Origin: Sphingobacterium sp. | Lineage (GTDB): Bacteria > Bacteroidota > Bacteroidia > Sphingobacteriales > Sphingobacteriaceae | Assembly (NCBI GenBank): GCA_031253985.1 | Contig: JAIRVH010000229.1 | Location: forward strand, 53,520-117,519 | Length of the DNA stretch: 64,000 nucleotides | Direction of reading: 5' to 3' | Shown: positions 45,139 through 52,925 of the stretch, piece after piece | Numbering within the stretch: position 1 is the first letter of the stretch | Layout: each line of letters begins with the position of its first letter | Made by a program: the position numbers and the translations under genes | Notes under the pieces: model-generated | Told to the model about the DNA's origin: nothing | The model's database searches: none | Seen by the model: only the letters and a program-made list of their open reading frames with translations

Positions 45139-45867
45139 ATGAAGATACAACTCGCCATAATAAGTGATATTCATGCCAACATAATTGCATTGGATGCGGT
45201 TTTAGCAGATATCAGTAAAAGAGACATAACACAGATCTACTGTTTAGGTGATCTCGTTGATTTCGCCCCTTGGGGCAATGAAGTGATAGCCCGCATACAG
45301 GAAAAAAACATACTATGTCTTTTGGGAAACCACGACCAAAGAATTGCTTTTGATGAAGCGATTATACCTTTGCCACACCATGATGCGAAAGAGACCTTAA
45401 ATCGTGAAATAGCGATCAACCTCAGTAAAAAGGAAATCTCGGCTCCTCATAAAAAATGGTTGGCCACTTTACCCTATAATATTGAACTGACGTTTAAAAT
45501 AGGCAAGAGCTTAAGAAAAATACTGCTCGTACACGCGAGTCTTCAAAGTAATGATGAATATATTCATCAATCAACTCCTAAGGCCGATTTATCCGCTCAA
45601 TTAAAGAAAAGAGCAATAGACATTCTGGTGATGGGGCATACCCATCATTCCTATGTTCAGCAATCGGAAGATATCTTGTTTGTCAATTGTGGATCCGTCG
45701 GACGCAGTAAGGAAAAAGATAGAAAAGCGACCTATTCCATCATAACACTTTCCAAAGAGGGGGTGGAAGCCCAAATCGTTAAGGTAGATTACCCAATAAT
45801 AGAGGTTGCCAAGGCTATCTACAGCAGCGATATTCCTGATTTCTATGGAGATTTTCTAATCAAATAG
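45139..45867 (+). CDS. Metallophosphoesterase family protein
   Basis: 242 aa. Calcineurin-like two-metal site: IISDIHANIIALDAVLADI, CLGDLVDFAPWG, LLGNHDQRIAF, then LVHASLQSNDE and VMGHTHHSYVQQ, FVNCGSVGRSKEKDRKATYS. The order matches YfcE/MJ0936-type phosphodiesterases. Substrate not known. Stand-alone gene. Confidence 0.93.
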   Translation: MKIQLAIISDIHANIIALDAVLADISKRDITQIYCLGDLVDFAPWGNEVIARIQEKNILCLLGNHDQRIAFDEAIIPLPHHDAKETLNREIAINLSKKEISAPHKKWLATLPYNIELTFKIGKSLRKILLVHASLQSNDEYIHQSTPKADLSAQLKKRAIDILVMGHTHHSYVQQSEDILFVNCGSVGRSKEKDRKATYSIITLSKEGVEAQIVKVDYPIIEVAKAIYSSDIPDFYGDFLIK

Positions 45868-46074
45868 ATAAAAACAACGTATAAGTCGATCGACGATCAG
45901 GATCATTCAGAATAACTTCAGCTTCCTATTCTTAATGTGAGAATAGGGAAATTGTATGTAAATTGGACATAGGAAATCAATAAGATTCCCCTAAGGTGAT
46001 TATAAAATGTAAAAAAAACACCTATTTGCCAGAGACAGGAGCAAAAACCGATCATTAAAAAATTTTAAGAGAAA

Positions 46075-46548
46075 ATGGAAAGACGGATATTTATTGCAAA
46101 CAGGTTGCGCGAAGTTTTACTGAATGGACACTGGATTGCGAATACCAATTATCAGGAACAATTACTGGATACCACCTGGGAACAGGCCATATTCAAAATA
46201 AATAACTTGAATACCATTGCGGCGCTAACTTACCACATCAATTATTACCTAGAGGGGCTACTAACTGCATTTGAGCGTGGTAAGTTGGAAATACGTGATA
46301 AATACAGCTTTGATGTTCCTGTCATCGCATCAAAAGCAGATTGGGACTCGCTTGTAAATAAATTCCTAAAAAATGCGGCAACATTTGCCGATAGTATTAC
46401 CACATTTGAAGAAGAGCAATTTGACCAACCTTTTATTGATGAAAAATATGGATCTTATCTCCGAAATATTGAAGCTGTAATAGAACATAGCTATTATCAC
46501 CTCGGTCAAATTTCACTCATCAAAAAAATGATCATTCAATCGGAATAA
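46075..46548 (+). CDS. DinB-like (DUF1572-type) four-helix protein
   Basis: 157 aa, all-helical. LTYHINYYLEGLLTAFERG and IEHSYYHLGQISLIKK carry the three spaced His expected of the DinB/YfiT metal site. Similar proteins may transfer thiols or act in stress, but this is not shown for this one. It ends 1 nt before the convergent HxlR gene. Confidence 0.82.
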   Translation: MERRIFIANRLREVLLNGHWIANTNYQEQLLDTTWEQAIFKINNLNTIAALTYHINYYLEGLLTAFERGKLEIRDKYSFDVPVIASKADWDSLVNKFLKNAATFADSITTFEEEQFDQPFIDEKYGSYLRNIEAVIEHSYYHLGQISLIKKMIIQSE

Positions 46549-46549
46549 A

Positions 46550-46939
46550 TTACTTTTTGGATATTATTGTAATCTCCTGTTTCATTTTTTCTCGGTATTC
46601 CAACCCCCAATCGACTAGAGATTCGGTGACTGGGAATACACTTTTTCCATAAGCCGTGATTTTATAAAACACTTTTACAGGATCTTCAGAGGATCGACGG
46701 GAGACCAGTAAATTTAACTCAAGATCCCGAAGTTCTTTTGTAAGTACTTTAGCAGATATTCCCTGAATTTCTCGTTCCATTTTTTTGAAATGGATTTCCT
46801 GCAGTTCCCGATTCGCCAGATAACGCAATATCATCAATTTCCATTTACCCCCCAAAATATCTAATGCATCCCGCATAGCGCGCAGTTCTTCCGAACAGAT
46901 TACCTTCCGCTGTTGATTCCCGTCTAAAATTTTATCCAT
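46550..46939 (-). CDS. HxlR family transcriptional regulator
   Basis: 129 aa winged helix: ALDILGGKWKLMILRYLANR, HFKKMEREIQGISAKVLTKE, LRDLELNLLVSRRS and VFYKITAYGKSVF. Regulator of the divergent cupin gene is likely; an inverted repeat stands between them. Its end touches the DinB-like gene's stop. Confidence 0.9.
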   Translation of the reverse strand: MDKILDGNQQRKVICSEELRAMRDALDILGGKWKLMILRYLANRELQEIHFKKMEREIQGISAKVLTKELRDLELNLLVSRRSSEDPVKVFYKITAYGKSVFPVTESLVDWGLEYREKMKQEITIISKK

Positions 46940-46956
46940 ATTGCCATTAAGTTCTA

Positions 46957-46978
46957 CTAGTTACCACTTGTTAACTAG
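46957..46978. promoter_or_regulatory. Inverted repeat in the HxlR-cupin intergenic region
   Basis: CTAGTTA and TAACTAG with an 8-nt spacer, 18 nt upstream of the HxlR start. Candidate HxlR operator. Confidence 0.45.
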
Positions 46979-47135
46979 CAACAAATATATAGTAAATGAA
47001 AAGTAGATTTGTCAAATCAATTATGCAAGAAGAAAATCTTCCGATTACCTACGCATTGTATCGGTCATATTAAAACCGAAAAGATTGAGAGACGACATCA
47101 ATTTATTAAATAGAGAAGAAAAAATAACTAAGACA

Positions 47136-47603
47136 ATGAACACCATACCGAGAAGAATCGTGACAGGCACACAAGCTGGCAAGTCCTTTATACAAATGGA
47201 TGCCTTGGTCGACAATGTTTCTGAGCACTTCCCAAACCTTATTATCTCAGATATCTGGCAAACTAGTCAAATGCCCGCCAAATTTGAGCAGGAAAACCCA
47301 ATAGAAAATTCAGCAATACCACAGGTCATCAAAAATGGAACTTATTTTCGCTATGTTCAGATTCCTCCGGACAAAGAACTCGGTATTGAAGCTCCGGTCG
47401 GTCAACCTCATCCCCTCATGCATCAAACAATAAGCTTGGATTATATCGTCATTCTCTCGGGCGAGATTTATCTCATAACAGATACAGAAGAAACCAAGCT
47501 TTATGCGGGCGATATTGTTATCCAACGTGGAACAAACCACGCCTGGAGCAATCGTTCTGATCACATGTGCCTACAATTAGCAATTCTAATTGATGCGCAA
47601 TAG
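47136..47603 (+). CDS. Cupin domain protein
   Basis: 155 aa from ATG 47136. Cupin barrel motifs: HQTISLDYIVILSGEIYLIT, TKLYAGDIVIQRGTNHAW and LQLAILID. The first motif lacks a canonical G(X)5HXH but keeps His and Glu, and the second has the G..P-like H of the metal site. Such proteins are linked to oxidation or isomerisation of small molecules. Divergent from the HxlR gene, which is its probable regulator. Confidence 0.82.
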   Translation: MNTIPRRIVTGTQAGKSFIQMDALVDNVSEHFPNLIISDIWQTSQMPAKFEQENPIENSAIPQVIKNGTYFRYVQIPPDKELGIEAPVGQPHPLMHQTISLDYIVILSGEIYLITDTEETKLYAGDIVIQRGTNHAWSNRSDHMCLQLAILIDAQ

Positions 47604-47670
47604 AAGTGCTCATTTTTAATCATTAGCCGGTATAAGATGACCCTTTGAAGCTGGCCCTATTGGATTTATC

Positions 47671-47701
47671 TTGCATTAATACCGCAATTTAGTTAAGTTT
47701 G
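47671..47701 (+). promoter_or_regulatory. Possible promoter of the Crp/Fnr gene at 47708
   Basis: TTG at 47671 and TAAGTTTG at 47694-47701 with a 20-nt spacer match the Bacteroidota consensus. The start codon follows only 6 nt later, so the transcript would be nearly leaderless. Confidence 0.4.
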
Positions 47702-47707
47702 GACGAC

Positions 47708-48274
47708 ATGATAGCAGCATATTTTCGATCGTTGCATCTATTCGAGGAAGAAGAGATCAATGAAATTATTCAGCTTTTTGAATACAAGAAACTGAATAAA
47801 AACGATTTTTTTGTCAAAGAAAATCAACCTTGTCATGAAGTAGCCTTTATACAATCGGGTATCTTTCGCTCCTATTATAGCAGTGCAGACAAGGAAGATA
47901 TCACCTATTGTTTCCGCTTTCCCAATACCTGGATAGCAGCGTACTCTTCTTTTATCACAGGAGGACCAAGCACCGAGACTATGCAGGCCATTACTTCTGC
48001 TGAGCTTTGGACCATCAAAAAGCATACAATTGACAAACTTGCTACAGACAGTTTAAAATGGACAAAGTATCTTAAAATGGTTGCTGAGGAACAATATCTT
48101 GAACTCGAAAAACGTGTATTCCAATTGCAAAAAGAAACCGCTTCCCAACGGTATGCAAATTTGCTCAAAAATCACCCTGAGTTTATCCAACAGCTTCCAT
48201 TACAGTACCTCGCCTCCTATTTGGGCATTACACAACGTCACCTAAGCCGTATTCGCAGCGAAATTTCTTTTTAG
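47708..48274 (+). CDS. Crp/Fnr family transcriptional regulator
   Basis: 188 aa from ATG 47708 (TTG 47699 is an alternative). Cyclic-nucleotide-binding fold: KLNKNDFFVKENQPCHEVAF, FRFPNTWIAAYSSFITGGPS, then a short helix-turn-helix with QLPLQYLASYLGITQRHLSR and IRSEISF. The product is short in the manner of Bacteroidota Crp/Fnr proteins. It precedes the quinone-reductase-like gene by 58 nt on the same strand and may regulate it. Confidence 0.9.
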   Translation: MIAAYFRSLHLFEEEEINEIIQLFEYKKLNKNDFFVKENQPCHEVAFIQSGIFRSYYSSADKEDITYCFRFPNTWIAAYSSFITGGPSTETMQAITSAELWTIKKHTIDKLATDSLKWTKYLKMVAEEQYLELEKRVFQLQKETASQRYANLLKNHPEFIQQLPLQYLASYLGITQRHLSRIRSEISF

Positions 48275-48332
48275 ACATTTGTCCTGTAAAAAGAGGTTGG
48301 CCAATTCTATTTTTGTGATGTAAAACAACATC

Positions 48333-48914
48333 ATGCAGAAAAAAATACTTATCATCAACGGCCACCCGAATCGGGAATCCTTTAATTTTGGGGTTGCAAA
48401 TGCTTATCAAGAAGGCGCAATAGTCTCCGGAGCTGCGGTGCGGACAATTCATATCATCGATCTCAAATTCAACCCTAACCTTCAATTTGGTTATCGCAAA
48501 CGGACAGAACTCGAACCCGATCTACTTCTTGCCTGGGAAGACATACAGTGGGCCGATCATTTAGTTTGGGTACATCCTGTTTGGTGGGGAGGTCTTCCTG
48601 CACTAATGAAAGGCTTTATCGACAGACTTTTTTTACCGGGGTTTGCTTTTCAATATCGGGAAAATTCTCTTCTTTGGGATAAATTACTGAAAGGAAAATC
48701 TGCCCGGATCATTACAACACTCGATCAACCCAGTTGGTATTATACATTGGTTTATGGCAAACCCAGCGTTAACCAACTAAAGAGATCGACACTGCAATTT
48801 TGTGGAATATCTCCAGTGAAAGTCACTTATATCGGCATTATAAAAACCTCCGATCCAATTAAACGGGATAAATGGCTACACAAAGTACAGCAGCTCGGTC
48901 GCAAACAAGCTTGA
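48333..48914 (+). CDS. NAD(P)H-dependent oxidoreductase, MdaB/KefF-type flavodoxin fold
   Basis: 193 aa. Flavodoxin_2 fold with ILIINGHPNRESFNFGVANA, ADHLVWVHPVWWGGLPALMK and GFIDRLFLPGFAFQYREN. Reduces quinones by two electrons. Follows a Crp/Fnr gene and precedes purA by more than 120 nt; a promoter for purA stands in that gap. Confidence 0.92.
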   Translation: MQKKILIINGHPNRESFNFGVANAYQEGAIVSGAAVRTIHIIDLKFNPNLQFGYRKRTELEPDLLLAWEDIQWADHLVWVHPVWWGGLPALMKGFIDRLFLPGFAFQYRENSLLWDKLLKGKSARIITTLDQPSWYYTLVYGKPSVNQLKRSTLQFCGISPVKVTYIGIIKTSDPIKRDKWLHKVQQLGRKQA

Positions 48915-48981
48915 GTTCACTCACCAAACTTCACTGGTGCTTTACAAAAAGTACCTAGCATCACTTTTTGCCAAATGACAA

Positions 48982-49011
48982 TTGTCCCCTGCTTCTCAAA
49001 CCCTAGCTTTG
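48982..49011 (+). promoter_or_regulatory. Promoter of purA
   Basis: TTG (48982-48984), 19-nt spacer, TAGCTTTG (49004-49011): an exact match to the Bacteroidota -33/-7 pattern, 25 nt before the purA start codon. Confidence 0.65.
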
Positions 49012-49036
49012 GACATAAATTCAAGACAAAAGCAAT

Positions 49037-50311
49037 ATGGACATTTTAATTGGGCTCCAATGGGGAGATGAGGGCAAAGGAAAATTTATCGATCTGATCG
49101 GGCGCGACTATGACATTATCGCACGGTTCAATGGTGGAGCGAATGCCGGACATAGTATCTATTATCAGGGCAGCAAGATTACCCTGAAACTGCTTCCTTC
49201 GGGGATTTTCTCTCCCCATATCAAAAACATCATTGGCACCGGCGTAGTCATTGATCCCCTGTCTTTGAAAACAGAAATTGAGGAGCTGACTCAAATTATT
49301 CCGGAACAAGATCTCGTAAATAGAATTTTGATATCCCAAAAAGCACATCTTGTATTACCCACCCACCGTTATTGGGACATCTATATGGAAGAGTCTGCAT
49401 TATATCGGACGATAGGAACGACCAAGAATGGTATTGCCCCAAGTTATTCCGATAAAATAAAAAGACAGAATCTACGCGTGGAGGATATTTACTCCGACAA
49501 CTTTAAGGATGACGTATATCAAATTTTAAATCGTCAATACAATGAACTGCAGCATTTGGGACAGGAAATGCCAGCCTTAGAAGAGCTTTATCACAATTTT
49601 ATGCGAGGATGCATTTTCCTCAAAAAAATACAGATTACAGATACTGAAATCTTTCTGAATAAAGCCCTCCGAAATGGGCAAAAGGTACTGGCAGAAGGAG
49701 CTCAGGCAACATTACTTGACATCGATCATGGCAGTTATCCGTATGTTACCTCTTCCAATACCCTGGCCTCCGCTGCCTGCGTGAGCTTAGGCGTATCACC
49801 GAAGCTTGTGGATAAAATATACGGCGTGACAAAAGCTTATTGTACCCGGGTGGGTCATGGCATCTTCCCAACAGAGATAACAGGCCAAACTGCCAGCGAT
49901 TTGCGAGAAAAAGGAGGCGAATTTGGTTCCAATACAAAACGTCCACGTCGCATAGGCTGGCTCGATCTGCCTGCATTGAAATATGCCATCATGTTGAATG
50001 GGGTCACCCATCTTGTATTGACTAAAGCGGATATTTTAAATGCTATGACCGAGATTCCAATTTGTACCCATTATGAAACAAAGGGAGAGAAGATTGCTTT
50101 AGCATTGCCTGCATCCACGGATCAAGAAATTAAGCCTGTCTGGAAATATTTGAGCGGATGGAATACGGTGCTGACGAATGTGAATCAGGCGAAAAATCTT
50201 CCTGAATCCTTAGCAACATTCATCTCTTTTCTCGAAGCAGAACTAGAGGTTCCCATAAAGTACCTTTCAACAGGCCCTCAACGGGAAGAATTGATTAACT
50301 TAGCTATATAA
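49037..50311 (+). CDS. purA: Adenylosuccinate synthetase
   Basis: 424 aa. GLQWGDEGKGKFIDLIG (P-loop with catalytic Asp), FNGGANAGHSIYY, LLPSGIFSPHIKNIIGTGVV, EGAQATLLDIDHGSYPYVTS, VTKAYCTRVGHGIFPTE and TKRPRRIGWLDLPALKYAI make the enzyme certain at family level. It joins IMP and aspartate using GTP. Some usually invariant glycines are changed: NGIAPSY for the common GIGPxY and EGAQA for EGAQG, so it is a divergent copy. It is followed 11 nt later by a Crp/Fnr gene, an unusual partner. A second, housekeeping purA elsewhere is likely but not visible here. Confidence 0.93.
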   Translation: MDILIGLQWGDEGKGKFIDLIGRDYDIIARFNGGANAGHSIYYQGSKITLKLLPSGIFSPHIKNIIGTGVVIDPLSLKTEIEELTQIIPEQDLVNRILISQKAHLVLPTHRYWDIYMEESALYRTIGTTKNGIAPSYSDKIKRQNLRVEDIYSDNFKDDVYQILNRQYNELQHLGQEMPALEELYHNFMRGCIFLKKIQITDTEIFLNKALRNGQKVLAEGAQATLLDIDHGSYPYVTSSNTLASAACVSLGVSPKLVDKIYGVTKAYCTRVGHGIFPTEITGQTASDLREKGGEFGSNTKRPRRIGWLDLPALKYAIMLNGVTHLVLTKADILNAMTEIPICTHYETKGEKIALALPASTDQEIKPVWKYLSGWNTVLTNVNQAKNLPESLATFISFLEAELEVPIKYLSTGPQREELINLAI

Positions 50312-50322
50312 TATAAAGTAAA

Positions 50323-50889
50323 ATGGAGCAATTGCTGGAATACATCCGAAAGTTTGGACAGCTCGATTTGCGGGAAGAGAATCTCATCCGACAGGCCTTT
50401 GAAAAAAAAAGCATCCCAAAGGCAAGCTATTTTGTCGCCTGCGGGAAAGTAAATAATAGCATTGCTTTTGTGGAATCGGGGGTATTCCGTTCGCTCTATT
50501 ACAATAGTAAAGGCGACGATTTTACGCGTTATTTTATCTATGAAGGTCGTTTTATTGGCGATCTGCAGAGCTTCTTGGATCGAACACCTTCCAATGACTA
50601 TATAGAATCCCTGACAGACACTGAAATCTTGAGTTTGGACTTCGATAACTTCGCCCTGCTGGAAAAAGAAATTAAAGTTTGGCCACTGTTGATGGCCAAA
50701 CTTTATGGTTTTGTTGTTGAAAGCAAATTAAAAACCGCGAATACCATGTTGAACCTCGACGCCAAAGAGCGATATCTGCTCTTCTTGAAGCTCTATCCCG
50801 GTTTGGCCAATCGCGTTCCATTAGCGATGCTAGCTTCCTATTTAGGTATCACCGCATCTTCACTGAGCCGTATTCGAAAAAACATCTAA
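50323..50889 (+). CDS. Crp/Fnr family transcriptional regulator
   Basis: 188 aa. Cyclic-nucleotide-binding fold (SIPKASYFVACGKVNNSIAF, DFTRYFIYEGRFIGDLQSFL) and a C-terminal HTH (RVPLAMLASYLGITASSLSR). It starts 11 nt after purA and is probably co-transcribed with it. Sequence is paralogous to the Crp/Fnr protein at 47708. Its targets are unknown. Confidence 0.9.
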   Translation: MEQLLEYIRKFGQLDLREENLIRQAFEKKSIPKASYFVACGKVNNSIAFVESGVFRSLYYNSKGDDFTRYFIYEGRFIGDLQSFLDRTPSNDYIESLTDTEILSLDFDNFALLEKEIKVWPLLMAKLYGFVVESKLKTANTMLNLDAKERYLLFLKLYPGLANRVPLAMLASYLGITASSLSRIRKNI

Positions 50890-51009
50890 GTTTCATTTCA
50901 GAATTTGAAATAACACAGAAATCACCAATCAAGAATCACTTCGGTTCAATTTTGATTTGATACAAAGTTATCCTCGGGATCTTGCTAAATGTAGAAACCA
51001 GACCTTCTT

Positions 51010-52245
51010 TTACCAGCGGTATTGCATTCTAGCTGTAAAAACATTGTCTTTAATATCTGTTGAAAAATTTGGTAGACTTGTTGCCTCATTTGTTACATGT
51101 TCATTGTACACCGTGAATTTAAGTCTATTGCTAAATTGATAAGCGACACCATAACCGAGCGTGCTAAATTTGACGTCACCATCAGCCGTAAAATTACCAG
51201 CCATACCTATCGTTGAGCCACTCGCCTTTGTATTGGGATCATATACATCATAGGCAACCATGGCTGTAAAACCCGTATGGCCAATTTCTTGTGTTAACCA
51301 AAGGTAGTAACCGTTAAATTTACGTTGATAAAGGTCTGTGGTCGGTTGAGTCGTGAAACTTCGACTTGCATAAGGTCCTTTGATATCGGCACCACCTGCA
51401 ACTCCAGGCTGGTCACCTGCAACATATTCAGTTTTGAAACTGGATTTTCCAAAGCTATTATCAAATTCGACCTGTAAGTTTGCCCCATAATAATTCCGGC
51501 CAATTGCCTTGCCTTCATTATCATCACTGGTATGTGCTGTGTACCCATTATTGTTGGGCGTATAGTAGGTTTTGGTGTCGTTACGGACCGAGCCGTTATA
51601 GAATGAACCACCAAATCCAAGATGAAGTTTTTTATCGGCGAGGCTATCAAATTTAAAAGCAAGATTACCGATTAGATCTTTTTTAGAATCATAATCCTTA
51701 GCTGAATGGCCACTTCCGTTCACAAGCGCCAAGTCTAAGTTCAAGAACTTAGCTTTACCGCCAGGGTGATAGCTTACCATCCCTCCCAGATCACGTTCGC
51801 GTGGCATCAGCGTCTGAAAGACGCGAGCTCTTTCTGGAAAATCACGGTATCCCGAGGAATACACGATAGAGTATCCAAATGGTCTATTAAAAAGACCGGC
51901 AGTTAAGCTCAGACCTTTTTGATCGGGATGTCGCAATTGAATAAAGGCATCCATTAACTGTACGCCATCTTGGGTTGCATCCAATTGAAAAACAATACTG
52001 GAATATGTATCCACACGGTCAATCTTAAGGCGTCCCCTGCGGATCATAAATCTGTTATCCGAATTCTTTGAAAAATCACCGCCCGAAAACGAAGTAATTC
52101 CCGGAGACTGCGCTTTTTGGAACTGTGTCTGTAGATATCCCGTAATCTTGATATCGTGCGGATCATAGCTAGAGGGCGCATTGTTATTTTGCGCAAGAGC
52201 TACAACAGGCCCTATCAGAGCGGCGAGTAAAAGTACTTTTTTCAT
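51010..52245 (-). CDS. Phosphate-selective porin O/P family outer-membrane protein
   Basis: 411 aa from ATG 52245 (MKKVLLLAALIGPVVALAQ is the signal). Barrel protein with IKITGYLQTQFQKAQ, NRFMIRRGRLKIDRV, SIVFQLDATQDGVQLMDAFI and GLFNRPFGYSIVYSSGYRDF, ending with a C-terminal RMQYRW whose Trp matches the sorting end. OprO/OprP-like porins carry phosphate or other anions. No regulator or partner is adjacent. Confidence 0.88.
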   Translation of the reverse strand: MKKVLLLAALIGPVVALAQNNNAPSSYDPHDIKITGYLQTQFQKAQSPGITSFSGGDFSKNSDNRFMIRRGRLKIDRVDTYSSIVFQLDATQDGVQLMDAFIQLRHPDQKGLSLTAGLFNRPFGYSIVYSSGYRDFPERARVFQTLMPRERDLGGMVSYHPGGKAKFLNLDLALVNGSGHSAKDYDSKKDLIGNLAFKFDSLADKKLHLGFGGSFYNGSVRNDTKTYYTPNNNGYTAHTSDDNEGKAIGRNYYGANLQVEFDNSFGKSSFKTEYVAGDQPGVAGGADIKGPYASRSFTTQPTTDLYQRKFNGYYLWLTQEIGHTGFTAMVAYDVYDPNTKASGSTIGMAGNFTADGDVKFSTLGYGVAYQFSNRLKFTVYNEHVTNEATSLPNFSTDIKDNVFTARMQYRW

Positions 52246-52719
52246 TAGCATTCAGAATAAATTATTTTTTCAGATATGATGAAGGCTATTTAGATCGTTT
52301 TTATTGGTCCAGCGCCTCATCATTTCAACGGCGTAAAAATAGATTCTCAATATTAAGTTAATATTAATAAATTGTTAGTCTATTAATTTATATACATAAA
52401 ATTAATGATTTGATAATATTAATAGATTATAAACATATCAATAGTCATAATAAATATTTAAACATCTTGTATATAATAAGGTCTTGAGGCCCTTATCAAA
52501 ATAAGTAATTCTAAAAATTTAAACACCTATAAACCTAGAAATAATTTTTCCACCCAAGGTACAGAAATTGAGTAATTACCGTATCAATCTTAGTAGCAAG
52601 ATTTAATCTTTGCTCAATTACCGTTGCACCTGCCTGTCCAGAAGAAGAGACCACCTTTCTTCCTATGATTTTCTTTTTTTTGTATGGATGCTACTGAGGT
52701 TAAGATAAAGCCGTTCAAT

Positions 52720-52756
52720 AAAAACTGAGTAATTTGTGTTCCATATGTCTATATGA
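52720..52756 (-). pseudogene. Relic of a susC 5' end
   Basis: On the minus strand, MEHKLLSFY then a stop matches the first codons of the susC at 57570 (MKHKLLSFF). At the DNA level AAAACTGAGTAATTTGTGTT is shared exactly, and flanking bases to 52756 are also similar. It sits downstream of susD in the same orientation, as if an old susC gene was lost except for its start. Confidence 0.6.
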
Positions 52757-52871
52757 TTTCTTTTTATTTGGCTAAAAGAAATCTTTAGGAAATTTACGTA
52801 TTGGGTAGATATAGAAATTACATTAAACCTTTTATATTAAGCTTAGCATATTCCTTTCAAGCTTAATAAAA

Positions 52872-52902
52872 AAGCCTCCAATACGATAAATATTGGAGGC
52901 TT
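52872..52902 (-). terminator. Terminator of the second susC-susD operon
   Basis: AAGCCTCCAATA and TATTGGAGGCTT form a 12-bp stem with a 7-nt loop; on the minus strand a T-rich tail follows. Just after the susD stop. Confidence 0.85.
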
Positions 52903-52925
52903 AAAAGAAGTATTTTTTATTCTGT

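Larger units (their letters stand above)
52246..52925. other. Intergenic region with susC-start relic and susD terminator
   Basis: 680 nt between the porin and susD. It holds a susC-start relic at 52720-52756, a terminator at 52872-52902 and a short minus-strand open segment at 52535-52690 that has protein-like codons (VSSSGQAGATVIEQRLNLAT) but no start. The first 300 nt are AT-rich without features. Confidence 0.6.

Noticed and set aside
45923..45950. Inverted repeat after the phosphoesterase at 45139
   Set aside because: One-base bulge and no T run; weak, left out.
49037..50311. PurZ-type (2-aminoadenine) synthetase instead of PurA
   Set aside because: The catalytic Asp in WGDEGKGK is kept, whereas PurZ proteins change it, so PurA is the better call.
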